Of a DNA stretch of 46,167 nt, positions 20,169-32,600 are shown piece by piece. Below the pieces are notes generated by a model that was not told the DNA's origin, made no database searches, and saw only the letters and a list, made by a program, of their open reading frames with translations. A program made the position numbers and the translations under genes. Positions within the stretch are counted from its first letter, which is position 1; each line of letters begins with the position of its first letter. Source of the stretch: Hypsibius dujardini. Taxonomy: Eukaryota > Tardigrada > Eutardigrada > Parachela > Hypsibiidae. The DNA is taken from assembly GCA_001579985.1 (NCBI GenBank), contig LRSR01009360.1, positions 1-46,167 on the forward strand. The letters run 5' to 3'.

Positions 20169-22726
20169 AATGGGACGCGATTAGTGAGAGGTATGCTTAG
20201 GGGGAATCGGTGGTCTCACGAATCACGCCAGCTGACCCTTATATGAAATTTGTCAAAGTTCCGATTTCCGGCTATGTGCACGGATGGTTAGCTGCTCAGG
20301 AACTTAACGACTCATGCGGATTATTCAAGGATGTTATGTTTTTTCGAAACTGAGTATGCGGGTATTTTAGTATCGACCGTCAAGCCTCCGCCCCCCATCT
20401 TGGCTGTTCACGCCATCATGATAATAAATCAGCAAAGAGAAGTTAGACGCCAATGACAGCTCTTCCTTCTTGTCAGACACGAAGTTTCATTTGGCGCCTT
20501 GCGGAAGTAGCTTAAACTTGGCTGGACATGGCTGAACATATGCGCGCCATCAATCATAATAACAAGCAGGTTATCCGCAAGTGTCGCTTGAATATCTTTA
20601 TAACATATTCAAAAGGCTCAAAAAGTGGCTTTTAATTTTACATAAAATATATTTTCACTTTATTTATAGTCATAAAAACTGAAATCAATATTTAAAAACA
20701 TAGTTCTCTTGCAAATCACTAAATTCATTTTAAACATTATGTTATTTTAATTAAAAATGTTAATTTAAACGCCGAAAATGTGGCTTAAGTTTTGAATAAA
20801 ATAAAAATTTTATTTAAACAAACTTTTCCGGTGGATTTAGTTTATTTAGTACTACATTAAAGTACAAAGACGTTATTGGAACATTAATTTTCTTCACTCC
20901 TTGAAGATGCGACCATGGAAAATGGTCGCTGTCTGTGTCGGTTGAAGAATGCGCTTGTCCACATTCTAGCCATGGCTGTTCGGTAAGGATGAGTCTGCTT
21001 TTCACCAGTCACATACACCACTTCATGGACCCGGTGGGTTTTCGTCCCGCCGACATGCCACTCACGGAGGTTTCTTTGATTTTTCACCCTGTACGAAGAT
21101 CTCTTTCAGGTTGTCCAACATCCACACCCGGTGATTCACAATCACGGTGGAGCATTCCTTTGGCGATTTAACAACGACGTGTGTGTCAACGAACACGCAA
21201 ACTACATTGGGCGGAAGTGGTTCAAAAAACCTTCCATACTGCTAAGGGGAAAGTTGGCTCTTAAATCAGTTCATGAGATGATCATTCGGAAATTAAACTA
21301 TTTCTCCTGAACTCTTGTAGCACCAACTCTCTCGCAGTCAGACCCAAAGAGCTCATCTGTGTGGTAGGTGCGCCGATGCGCCAGCTCAACTTGACTCCCC
21401 ATGCATGAGATCGGTTGTTCCACGGTGACGCGGGAAACGGAATAAGCCGGCTGGGAGACGCATCTAATGTTGGCTACACAGGTGAGTGGAAAAGCTGTGG
21501 CACCAGCATTTGCCTGCGCTCCTGAAGACAAGTCGTCCTTTTGGTGTGCCTGCCAACTGGGGAGACGTGACTCGAGATGCCGTGACCAAATGATCAGCAC
21601 GGCGCACTAAAATATAATTAACTAAATTGAAACAGCTTGAAACTGAATTAGAAGAGCTTGAACCTAAAGTAAAGTTTGAAATTATATTGAGAAAGCTTGG
21701 AATTAAATTAGAAAATATGTAATTTTTTGTTACTCATCTTCTAAAGTGCTGGTGATGATCGGGGTGGCCTACAAGAAACGCAGACCTACTAAGAGAGTGC
21801 AGGATCTGGCATGTCCAAAGATGATTGCAATGGAGAAGTTTGCTATGAGGAACGCGGACTGAGTCCAGCATGCCGTCGGAAGGGTGAATCGGTCAATTGT
21901 GTAGAACGGCTCAATTCTTTCCTTGTCGAAAGATTCCTGCCAAATTCCTGTCAGATGATCTCATATTGTCCATTCGTGCACCATTTAAGTTAAGTTCTCG
22001 TGCGCCTTCGTAAGTGTGTAAAAAAGTGTACCGATCGTGCCATATCTTGTTGTATGCACCACAGCGCGCAATTAATTATACAAGGGGTTGCAGAATGAGC
22101 TGCGGCCCGACTGACAGACAAGCCAGGTAAGGGTATCAATAATCAGACAGGGAGTGGGGAGTTTCGTTGAGGCAACGGCAGGAATAATACAAGTATACAA
22201 GTTATGTTATGTTATCTCTAACCTCGCGCTCGGTTACTTGGATGATCTGGTCTGGTCTGGTTCAGCGGTTTTGTGATGAGTTCTGTGCCTTTCTTGCATC
22301 GTAAGGTTAATGGGGTCGTGACAACTCACTTACTACACATAAAGCCCACACCAATGGTACAAAAAGGCTACCAACCGAAGATATTCATTTTTTTAGTTTT
22401 ATTTTTTTTACAGACAACGCCTGAAAGAACCGAGTTTGAATGGAGCAATGGAATGAATGGTGGAGCAGGCGAAATCGAATCGTTTCTAATCCAATTCGTC
22501 CGTCGCCATGTGAAGCGTTTCCAAATGGTTGTTATGGACACAAATCCATTGGTCCTACTACAATGTATTCTTGCACAAATAAAAGAAGACGCTCTTTCCA
22601 CGTCTACAGCAGTACAGTTCTGCGGCTGTGGGAATGGAATCCGCTGTTGACATATGATTGAGCACGTTGTTCCATAAAACATCCTGTTCACCGCAAAGAT
22701 AATTTGAACAAAAAAACTTATTTTAA
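20169..22726. other. Spacer between gene D and gene B, no gene recognised
   Basis: Genes D (minus) and B (plus) are divergent, so both promoters lie in the 20169-23619 interval. Several open frames of 60-125 codons occur on both strands at 20814-21600 and 21811-22691. None has a recognisable domain, a signal peptide or a consistent set of splice sites. Bases 20580-20830 are very AT-rich. A decayed transposon or pseudogene around 20880-21600 cannot be ruled out. Confidence 0.4.
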
Positions 22727-23373
22727 CTCCTTTTTTATGAAAATCGATAGATGAGATATCGCTCTATTTGTTGATACCGAATCTGAATGCGGAACTCTGA
22801 ATTGACCAAGCAAAATGTCGACATTTTTGATTCCCCCCGGAATGAATTTTCAATAAGAACCTGCCAATTGATTGATCGATTCGGTGCTTGAACAATTGTC
22901 TTAACTAATCAATGACCAAATTCAGCAGTGTGACCATTGATTAAACTCTCACAAAGCCAGATCAATCACGGGAGTCATTGGTTGCCGTATTGGTGGGGCA
23001 GGCTGTCGTAAATTTCAATGTAGAAAGTTGGACAGCTCGGCGTTTATTTGCTCAGGAATGTGTCTAGAATAATTGTGACTGGTTGCACCATGACAGCCTG
23101 CCCCACCAATACGGCAACCAATGGACGCCGTGATTGATCTGGCTTTGTGAGAGTTTTATCAATGATCACACTACTGAATTTGGTCATTGATTGGTTAAGA
23201 CAATTGTTCAAGCACCGAATCGATCAATCAATTGGCAGGTTCTTATTAAGAATTCATTCCGGGAGGAGTCAAAGATGTCGACATTTTGCTTGGTCAATTC
23301 AGAGTTCCCGCATTCAGATTCGGTATCAACAAATAGAGCAATATCTCATCTATCGATTTTCATCAAAAAGGAA
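22727..23373. repeat. Large inverted repeat, arms about 281 bp, 84-bp loop
   Basis: The left arm, 22727-23007, is matched in reverse complement by 23092-23373. Long perfect or near-perfect blocks include ATGAAAATCGATAGATGAGA, GAATTGACCAAGCAAAATGT and GTTGCCGTATTGGTGGGGCA. The loop (23008-23091) is unrelated sequence. The arms differ at only a few percent of positions by eye. It ends about 200 bp before the TATA box of gene B. Best read as a hairpin-type MITE; the target duplication is not obvious. Confidence 0.8.
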
Positions 23374-23574
23374 CACTTCTGAGTGCATCAATGTACGGGA
23401 TTTCCTTGTCAGATTTTGGTAAACAAAATTAGCAGTCTCAATTCCTACCTCGGCACGCATGGTTCAACAAATCACCGCCATTCCGCTGTGGACAAAAATT
23501 CCCATCTCGTTTTACCAAATACTCACTGACTGTGCGTTTACAGGACGCGTACCCAACCGTTAAAGTAATGGGTG

Positions 23575-23581
23575 TATAAAG
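23575..23581 (+). promoter_or_regulatory. TATA box of gene B
   Basis: TATAAAG lies 39 bp before the first ATG at 23620, in the context GGGTGTATAAAGTGG. With start about 30 bp downstream, the leader would be only 10-35 nt, depending on which ATG is used. This could favour the second in-frame ATG at 23641. Confidence 0.45.
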
Positions 23582-23619
23582 TGGACGTAGGATGTAGGGA
23601 ACATCATTCCCCATCATAA

Positions 23620-26600
23620 ATGTCCTTTCCTCTTTTCAAAATGACGAATTTTCGGACTCTGCTGACAGTAACGCTATTATTATGCCTATCTCGAGGTCAC
23701 GAAGCCTCAACGGGCAACCTCACTACCCTGAACGTTTGTTCGGTGATCGAGAAGGGCCAGAACGCCCTTGTCTACAACTATTTACGCGCGGCGGCGGCCA
23801 TTGACATGGCGGTTGAGTACGCCAACGATGCGATCCTTCCGGACGACGTTCAGTTAAAATTCTTCTACAAGGACGGCGGGAGCGTCTGCTCGGCCAACAA
23901 TAAAGCAGTGGAGAGTGCACTGGACTGGACGAAAGAGGGCGTCCAATGCAATGTCTACATCGGTCCAGGTATTGAACTGAAATAGTCTGAAATATAACAT
24001 CGAAAGTCGTACATATATTTAATTAAATTAAAATTAATCTCACGTTTAATTAAATTAAATCTTTCAAATTTTTCATAACAGAATTTTTTTATATTTGTTT
24101 TAATTACTGGGAACGATCCACAAGGAAAATAATGGCAAGTGGAAAATTTAAGTTTTGTTATAAGACGCGTTATCTGTTAAATAAGAACAAAACAAAAAAT
24201 GATCAGAATGTCAGTGCCTTAGTAAAAAATTGCCGCTTTTAAATATACACCGGATATAAAAGAACTGTTTATTTTGCCACGACACGGTGTATTTTCAATT
24301 ATTTAATAAATACGATTAGTATTCAGTGATGTGATTTTAATTGATGTCCAGTTTTAAGGTCATGATAAAAGTATTGTTTCAGGCTGCGATCGAGCAGTGG
24401 CTGACCTTTACCAGATTGCCGCGTACCGTCAGGTCCCCATCATCGGCTGTCCGTCCGCCAACATCGAAGGCAACACCGGTCTGCGCAGGAACCAGATGCC
24501 GCTGCTGATCCGTCCCGCTTATTCCTTCACCGACATCTGTCGGCTGGTCATCATCTTCCTCAACACCTTCAACTACACCCACACCACCATTCTCACGGAT
24601 GAGACCAACCAATTCTTCTCGGAACTGGGCGGAGTCCTGACATCCCGCTACCGGGTGGAACGGGAGGATCTCTATCTAAACGCGAAGCTGCTGCTCTTTC
24701 GCAGTAACGAAGCCGATGAAGCTCGCTATCAGGCACTTCTCACGGATGCGGGTCGTCGATCACGAGGTTCGTTCAAATTGAGAAAATTAACTATAAGCAT
24801 GAAGAGTTTGATCTATTTCTTCTCGACCATCTCTCGTCTGGCCTGAAGCTACAATCAGAAACAATCTTCCGCATTGCAGAACTCAGCGTACGCATAAAAG
24901 TAATTGTTATTGATAATTCAATTTGGAATCGTCTGGAATCGGCGAATTATTTTTTGGTGATTGGGGGCGGAGCTAGGGGTACTTTTCGACCAGGAAAAGC
25001 AGTTTGACCTGAGATTTGGAAGATTATCCGACAGCCCCGCCCCCTGGATCTACGAACCCCCGAAAAATATTGGGCTCGTAGAAATTAATTGCAAACTGAA
25101 ATTCGGACGGGAAAAGTCGGGCGAAGTTTGTTTACGCTGCGTGAGACATTACGAGAATTGCTCCTGAACAGAGTTATTGGGCAAAAGAAAGGTGCGCCTC
25201 ACTAGTCAGACTGAGCCGGACTCGCCTGGCCAAACAAGATCACTAGTTGCTGTAGAATTTCGATCAACTGCTGCTGATTCTTGAACCCTCCCCCGTAAAT
25301 TAGTTTCGACGGGTCGAAAACCCTGAAGTGCTTTAATCAAGTAATTAATCACCCGATTCTCACATAATTTGTGCAAGAATACAAGCAATCAAGCACGTGC
25401 AGTCTTGTGGTCTCCTATTTTTGCAGCCAATCAGCTCCGGTCTTTTTTGACTGAACTGATTGCGCAATAGCACCAGTTGATCGGAATTCCACAGTACATA
25501 TTTTTTCTCTTCTTCTTAATAGTGATTGTAATTTTCGGGAACGCAACTGTTGTTCGCAGCGTAATGGTGAGTTATTACTGCATCTTTTAAAGTCCTTGTT
25601 TTAGATGCAGAAAAATTGACATTGTTATTTAGTTGGTTGCGCGCCGATTGGGAATGACCGAGGGGGATTATGTACGTAAAAAACATCCAGACAAGTTTTT
25701 GTTATGTAATCGGCGGCATTGAAATTTTTCTTTAGGTTTACATCGCGATTGAGCTCTTCAAGAGCAAGGCTTGGGGCGAATTCACATGGAAAAATCATGA
25801 CACCTATGAACGAGTACGTCCTCCAATTGTATTCCTCGCAAATTAACAGTATGAGGTGAAATTTTTAATTCGACGAAGAGAGAAAAGCAGGGGACGCACG
25901 TGTTTCGCCAAATGGCAACGAAGAGTACTAGTAATCCGTTGATTGATCTATTGGAGCAGCTAAAACATTCATTACATTTTCAATCAGGTTAGCAAAATCT
26001 TACCGAAAACGTTTCTTTTCTTTGTTTCAGCATTTAAATTTTCTATGACGTTGTCAAAGCTTCTAAATTTGAATTTGATTTTGAATTTGATGATGGCATC
26101 TATATTTGAAATTTTAAAATTTGTTTCAGCATTTAAATTTTCTATGACGTTGTCAAAGCTTTAGATTGTGTGGAAGATCGCAGCTTTTGATTTAGCAAAG
26201 AGTGGAAAAAAAAGTTCGCCGAATTAAAAGCGATTTTGCTCGTTCGCCGAATTAAAAATTTCACCTCGTACAAATCAATGAGCGAAAAGAAGACCTTCTA
26301 TGAGGTTTCTTCCCGCCATTCTCGCATTGACCGTCCAGTGTGTTATTTGTTTTTAAGGATGCACAGTCGGCCTATCGATCGCTAGCCTTGCTGGCGCTTT
26401 ACGAGACGAGGGATCAGTTTTTCTCCGAGTTTCAGAAGGAAGTTCGCTCGAGAGCGAGAAAGGACTACAACTATATTTTTGGCGCGTTCGAAGAGGTTCG
26501 TACCAGTTGTCCGGGAGCTGGTATGAATGACCTTAATTAATGAGATCTTACAGTGACCTATTCATGCCTTCAGGCCCCTTTAATAAAATTATGATTCAGA

Positions 26601-29600
26601 TTTAATCTTAGTACCCAACTTTGGAACTTTTAATTTATTATATTAAGTTCATTTTAGTAACATCATTTGTATACATTTGTTGCGAATTCCTATTTAACTT
26701 CTATTTCTATTTAACTTCATTCCTATTTAATTTAAAATAAAACCGCGTCTAATATATTAAATCTTCTTTGAAGTTAATCTAAATAGTTGATGTTCCTGAA
26801 AGTTTCAGTGAAAGGGGGAAATGTCTTCGCACTCCTTGGTGTGGTGGTATGGAACTCTTTCCGCGACCTCTTCGGGGGACCAAATATGTTTTCTCTACTT
26901 TAGATTGATCCAGTCGTGACAAGCTTCTATGATGCGATCGTTCTGTACGCCAGCACTGCGAATAAGCTCTTCCATTCGGGTCATAACTTAACCGACGGCC
27001 TAGCCATGGCTGAGGAAATGAAGAACACTACCATCGACAGTCCCTTGGGGTACAGTATCGACATCGACGTAGACGGGGATCGTACCCGCGCGTATTCGCT
27101 CAAACAAATGAGCTCCGAAAGTGGCAAATTTGAGGTATGGAATTAATTGTTACCTTGTTATTTGGTTTATATGGTTGGGAGGAAATAAATATACTGATAA
27201 AATGTGTACGTTTTTTGTAAGGTCTTATGAGTGCTTTTAATTTGTAAGACCGGGCCCTAAAAATTATTATAAATTTTCATCAGGAAAAGATGACCGGTGG
27301 TCAATTGGCACGGGAAGATATATATAGAACAAAACGAAATCATCAAATTGCTGGCACTGAATGTTGTTTTTAGGTTTAACTAATAGAAAAAATGTTTAGG
27401 TACTGACTGTCAATTATTATTATTCTTTCACGGGAAACGAGTTCTCACGTTATACCTTCACGTTATACCCTGTATACCTTCTTGTAAATAAAGACCCTTC
27501 TCCTGACCACCATTGCACCCAAAAGTATATTAAAAATAATCGTCCGGAAAAGGTTGTGTCCAACAATTAGCGAAAAAGGTTGTGTCCACAGCTAAAGGTT
27601 GTGTCCAACAATTAGCGAAAAAGGTTGTGTACATAGCAGTCGATAAGTACCGTACCGTCGCGATCTCAAGGGACAGCTAAGCGCCGCCTCAGTGCAGCAC
27701 ATACACAGAGACGCACACACACACCCCGGTCTAAATATATACGGCGCAAGGCGGGCGGAATGCACGCCCTAGGCCACTCTACTGTCCTTAAGATCGCGAC
27801 GGTACGGTAAAAAGGTTGTGTGGGTTGTGAGCATAGCGAAAGGTTGTGTAAGGTGGGCATAGCTCTCTCCTTTAGATTTTTCTCGACAGAACCATTTTAG
27901 GTTTTAGAACAGACGCAGTTTGAGCTGGGCATGGTTTCCTGAATTGCGCTCTATCTCTTGAAGCCGTTTATGGCTTCATCCACTGATAAATTGTGAATCA
28001 GACAGCCGAAAATATTTTAAATCTGACACAATAAGCCATGCAAAAAATCGATGTTTTTGTTTAGAAAAATATCCTCCGTTGTTTTTATTTTTTGCACTTT
28101 GAAAACTTCCCCCTGTCACACCAGAGCTCGGAATAAGACTTTCTGTGACGCTAAAATCATCACATTTTCTGTCCAATGTTTAAGTAAAAGTGCATTTTTT
28201 GAAAGCTTTGAGAGATTTGTCATTTTTCAGGATATCCTGCGGATTGACTATCACAACTTTGAGGAAATCTGGTATGGCAAGTTTACGTGGCCGGGAAGGC
28301 ATGGCTTACCGCCGAACGTACCATTCTGTGGGTTTGACGGACTGGGGAGCGAATGCCAAACCCGTGAGACCAACCGACATACATAGGGGCTTGATAATGA
28401 CATCATTTTAATGTCGTACAGGCACCAGGGGGCTTCAATGTGTTTGTCCAATTAGTGGCCGGGATCGGCGGTCAGCCGGCGGCCATTGCCGGAATCGTCC
28501 TCGCTCTCATGCTCACCGCTGTCGGCATTGCTGGAGGAGCAATGTCCATGAAGAGAGCCAATAAGTGCGCACTGAACGGAACTCTTGTTCGGTGTAATTC
28601 GAACGTGCTTGCAACGTATACTCTAATGTGGGTTCGTTTTTGCCGATGCCTGCGTGCAGGAAAGCTGTCGCCGCAGGCTTGGACCCATACTGGTGGCGGA
28701 TCCAATTGGAGGAGCTGCAGTTTATCGAGGGCAAAGTACTGCTATCCGACATCATCGCAAAAAGCATAAGCCAGCTGGTGCGTGAAAATTAATTATTTTT
28801 ATAGTCATACGGTTCCACTGCAAACAGAGCAAACAAACTCAAATAACACACCGGTAGTTTATACAGCTGTGGCACGATTTCTTGACAAAGAACAAGGCCC
28901 GTTAAGTGGAACGCAGCAAACACCGTAAATAGGAACGGACAAACTGCACGGCCCAAAAAATCAATCAATTGCAAATATACTCTCTTTACTGTTTGTGGTC
29001 TCAGTTGATTGATGTCTTGCTTATTTCTTCAAACGAACGCGAACAATTTCAGCCGTTGTAAAGATTGATTCATCGATTGATTCCAAAAATGCCATCTTCA
29101 AAGCCTCCCACTTTGGACACTTTGGAACAGAGCGAACAGCATACTACAGAACAGAACTAGCAGAACATCCGAATTAGAGTCAAACACAATTAAATAGGGC
29201 AGAACATTCCAAGGCAAAACTGAAGAAAAAGGAAAACAGCTGAAACCGAAGCAGAAAAGACAGAACAGCAATAACGGATGGGAACGCAATGGAACAGAAA
29301 CGAATAAATGGAACGCAAACAGAAACGAACAGCATAGAGCAGGACAGACAAAGAGCAGATCAGTAAAAGAACAAACAAGGCAAGGGAACGAAATGGCGGA
29401 ACAAACGCATAGAACCAACCAAGCTAGTGTATAGAGAGGGACGCGTGACGAAGTAGGGCAGAACATAGCGACACACACCTGACCAGGTCAGTTCTCAACA
29501 CTTTGGATTTCCCACTGTTTAAACAGAACAAAATATCGAGCGCCCATTTAAGGATATAGAACAGAAGAGCCTGCGCTGTTCGCGTACATCTGAAAACATT

Positions 29601-32600
29601 TTAGTGACCTTGCTTATTTTCCTATTACAGCACAACAGCACTGGAAATGGCAGTGCAGTCAATAAAAGCATCACACTAGCCGGCAACGGTTCGCAGAGTC
29701 GCAGCAATTGGAACAACGCCCGCGGTCTGACTGCGTTCTACCAGGCCGTGGCGGTGTGCGTGCTCGACGTGCCCAAGAGGACCTACAAGACCTCAGCGAG
29801 CCTCATCAAAGAACTCAACCAGGTTACGATTAAGATAGCTCTATCAGTTGCAACTCCCTTCACGTTAATTGCAACGAATCTGCGTGTGCGCTCGTGTAGG
29901 TTCGAGCCATAATCCATCCTAACCTGTTGCGCTTCATCGGCCTCTGCCTGACTGAGGACAGCTTCTGCGACCGGATCGTCTGTGAGCTCTGCACCAAGGG
30001 ATCGTTGGAGACAATCCTGGAAGACGACAAAATCAAGCTGGACTGGGCCTTTAAATATTCCATGTTGAAAGACCTAACCGAGGTACCGAGACATTAACTG
30101 GCAATACGTTTTGTAATAACCGCAAACGTATTCATCAAATTTATTTATAGGATTTTGTCTATAAATTGTTATATTTTTAACAGAAATATATATAAGCTCA
30201 TAACAGTCTAACACACAATTTATATTCCGCTCTTTTAATTACATTAATTTGTCCTAGATACATATTTTTATATAGTGTAAAATTAAAATATATAATTATA
30301 CTTGTATAATTATTCTTAAAATTTTATTGGCTTAAATACGAAATATTTTTATATATTTAAAAATACAAATATAAAACACATGGAAGTATATTTTAGGGAA
30401 TGACGTACCTACATTCGTCGCCTATTGCTTCCCATGGCTTTTTGACCGGATTTAACTGCCTCATCGACAGCCGATTCGTTCTTAAAATAGCCAACTACGG
30501 TATCTCGGCGTTTGTTAACCCGGCAGACCTCTTAGCTCCCGATAAAAAGGACACAGTGCGGGAAGACTATTCCCTGCTGTTGTATCGTGCGCCTGAACTC
30601 TTGCGCGTTAACATGCCGGGTCGTGGAACTCAGGTGCGTGAATCGAATGGCCGATGGATGGTCCCACGCGTCAGTTATTGCACCGGAATGACGTTTATGT
30701 TTCTTTTTCAGAAGGGAGACATCTACAGTTATGGAGTTATTCTGCAGCAGATAATCCTCCGAAGTCCGCCGTACTCAGCGAGCACTTCGGATGAAGTGGT
30801 CGCCACGTACAACTACCAGGAGTCTCCTCGAGAAATCGTCTTCGAGGTGAGCTTAACAGTATTTGTTCCACCTCTGCTGGCGTTGAAAGTCTCAAGATGA
30901 GAAACTTGAAATTTTCTAAAAATAATTAAAAGAGTAACTGAACTGTTATATAAAATCACGTAGTAAGAATAATTACGCTCGAGAATAATAGATAACTGTT
31001 TTTTGATTTGTTTGTGTTCATATTTGCAAGTAATATTATAGAACAATTACGCTGATAATTTATGCTTGAGAAATAATTGTCTAATCTTAGAAGATGCATT
31101 AATTGTATAAACTATGAAACGCACAATGTTTAGGTCCAAGCAGGAAGTATTCCACCGATGCGACCGATCGTCCCACGGAGTGCTTGCTGCCCAGCTCTAT
31201 TCGCGCTGATGGAGAGCTGTTGGGCGGAATTCGCCATGTCCCGTCCGCCCTTCCCCAAGATCAAGGAGGCAGTCCGCAAAATAGTCGGTCGAGGTAGTGC
31301 CAACATTGTCGACTACCTCATCGCACGCATGGAGCAGTACGCGACCAATCTCGAAGGCCAGGTCGCAGAGAAAACGCTCCAGTTCATGGCGGAGAAGACG
31401 CGCTCCGAGGAATTGCTCAGCCAATTGTTGCCAAAGTACAGAACTTCTCTTACCATAAACACATTAACTAAAATGATCAAAGATGTACAATTAAATAATC
31501 GATTTCAAAAAGTTTGTTGAAAAGAAGGAACGCTCCGAGAAAATATGCTCAACCATTGTCGAAGTATGCTAAAGATTTTCTATAATCGACACCATAAATT
31601 AAGCATTTTGGGACATGGAGAATTAATGGATGTTTATTTCAAGAGTATATTAAATTATGTTACTAAAACTTTGCATGGACCAATTCAGAAATGGGTGCTC
31701 TTAATTTAGGGTTATTGCGGCGGCTTTGACAAAAGGCGAAAGTGTCTCTCCGGAGTCATACGATTGCGTGTCCATCTACTTCAGCGATATCGTCGGGTTC
31801 ACGACCATTTGCTCGGCCATAGCACCCATGGAGGTGGTCACGCTGCTGAACAACCTGTACATACACTTATTTTTTCAATAAATAATACAGTTCGAAAAGA
31901 GCCCATTAAAATATTATTTCTAGATACACCCTGTTCGACGGAGTCTTGGAGAGCTACGATGTCTATAAGGTTGAGACGATTGGAGATGCATATATGGTAA
32001 GAAGTTACTCCGTTTACGTTATTAATTATTAATACTTATACCTATTATTATTACTATTACTATTACTATTATTATTATTACTACTTTTACTACTATTACT
32101 ATTATTATTACTATTATTATTACTATTACTACCATTACTATTACTATTATTACTACTATTACTACTATTACTATTATTACTATTATTATTACTATTACTA
32201 CCATTACTATTAATGTTATTACTACTATTACTATTATTAATAATTATGTATCTAATAGTTATTAACTGCATTAGTGTATAGATTACTCAACAATAAGATT
32301 ATTGAAAAGTTTGTGTTTGTTTTTGTTTACATGCACAGTAGATATTTTGTCGTTGTTATGTCCATCATTGCGGTTGGATATTGTAGGTGTCCAGCGGTTT
32401 GCCGGTCCGCAACGGTAAGCGTCACGCCAGCGAGATCGCCAACGTGTCGCTCCACATCCGCCGGGACATTTCCAGCTTTGAGATCCCACGAATGCTTAAG
32501 GATAAGCTGCAAGTTCGCATTGGCATCCATTCCGGTGTGTGAACAGAGCATGTTCCTCGTACATTATCGTGTTAGCGAACCCACGCACCAGAACGTGTAT

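Noticed and set aside
20814-21600. Possible minus-strand gene between D and B
   Set aside because: Overlapping short frames in different phases, with no recognisable domain and no convincing splice sites; at most a decayed remnant.
22273-22691. Frames of 107-125 codons on both strands
   Set aside because: No signal peptide, domain or splice context; both strands are similarly open and a T-rich tract lies inside.
24961-25167. 68-codon frame in gene B intron 2
   Set aside because: It runs across a palindrome core of a repeat family found elsewhere in the window and has no protein similarity to the receptor.
29098-29478. 126-codon minus-strand frame rich in Leu, Phe and Cys
   Set aside because: It reflects the purine-biased GAACA tract in a gene B intron; no conserved motif and no splice partners.
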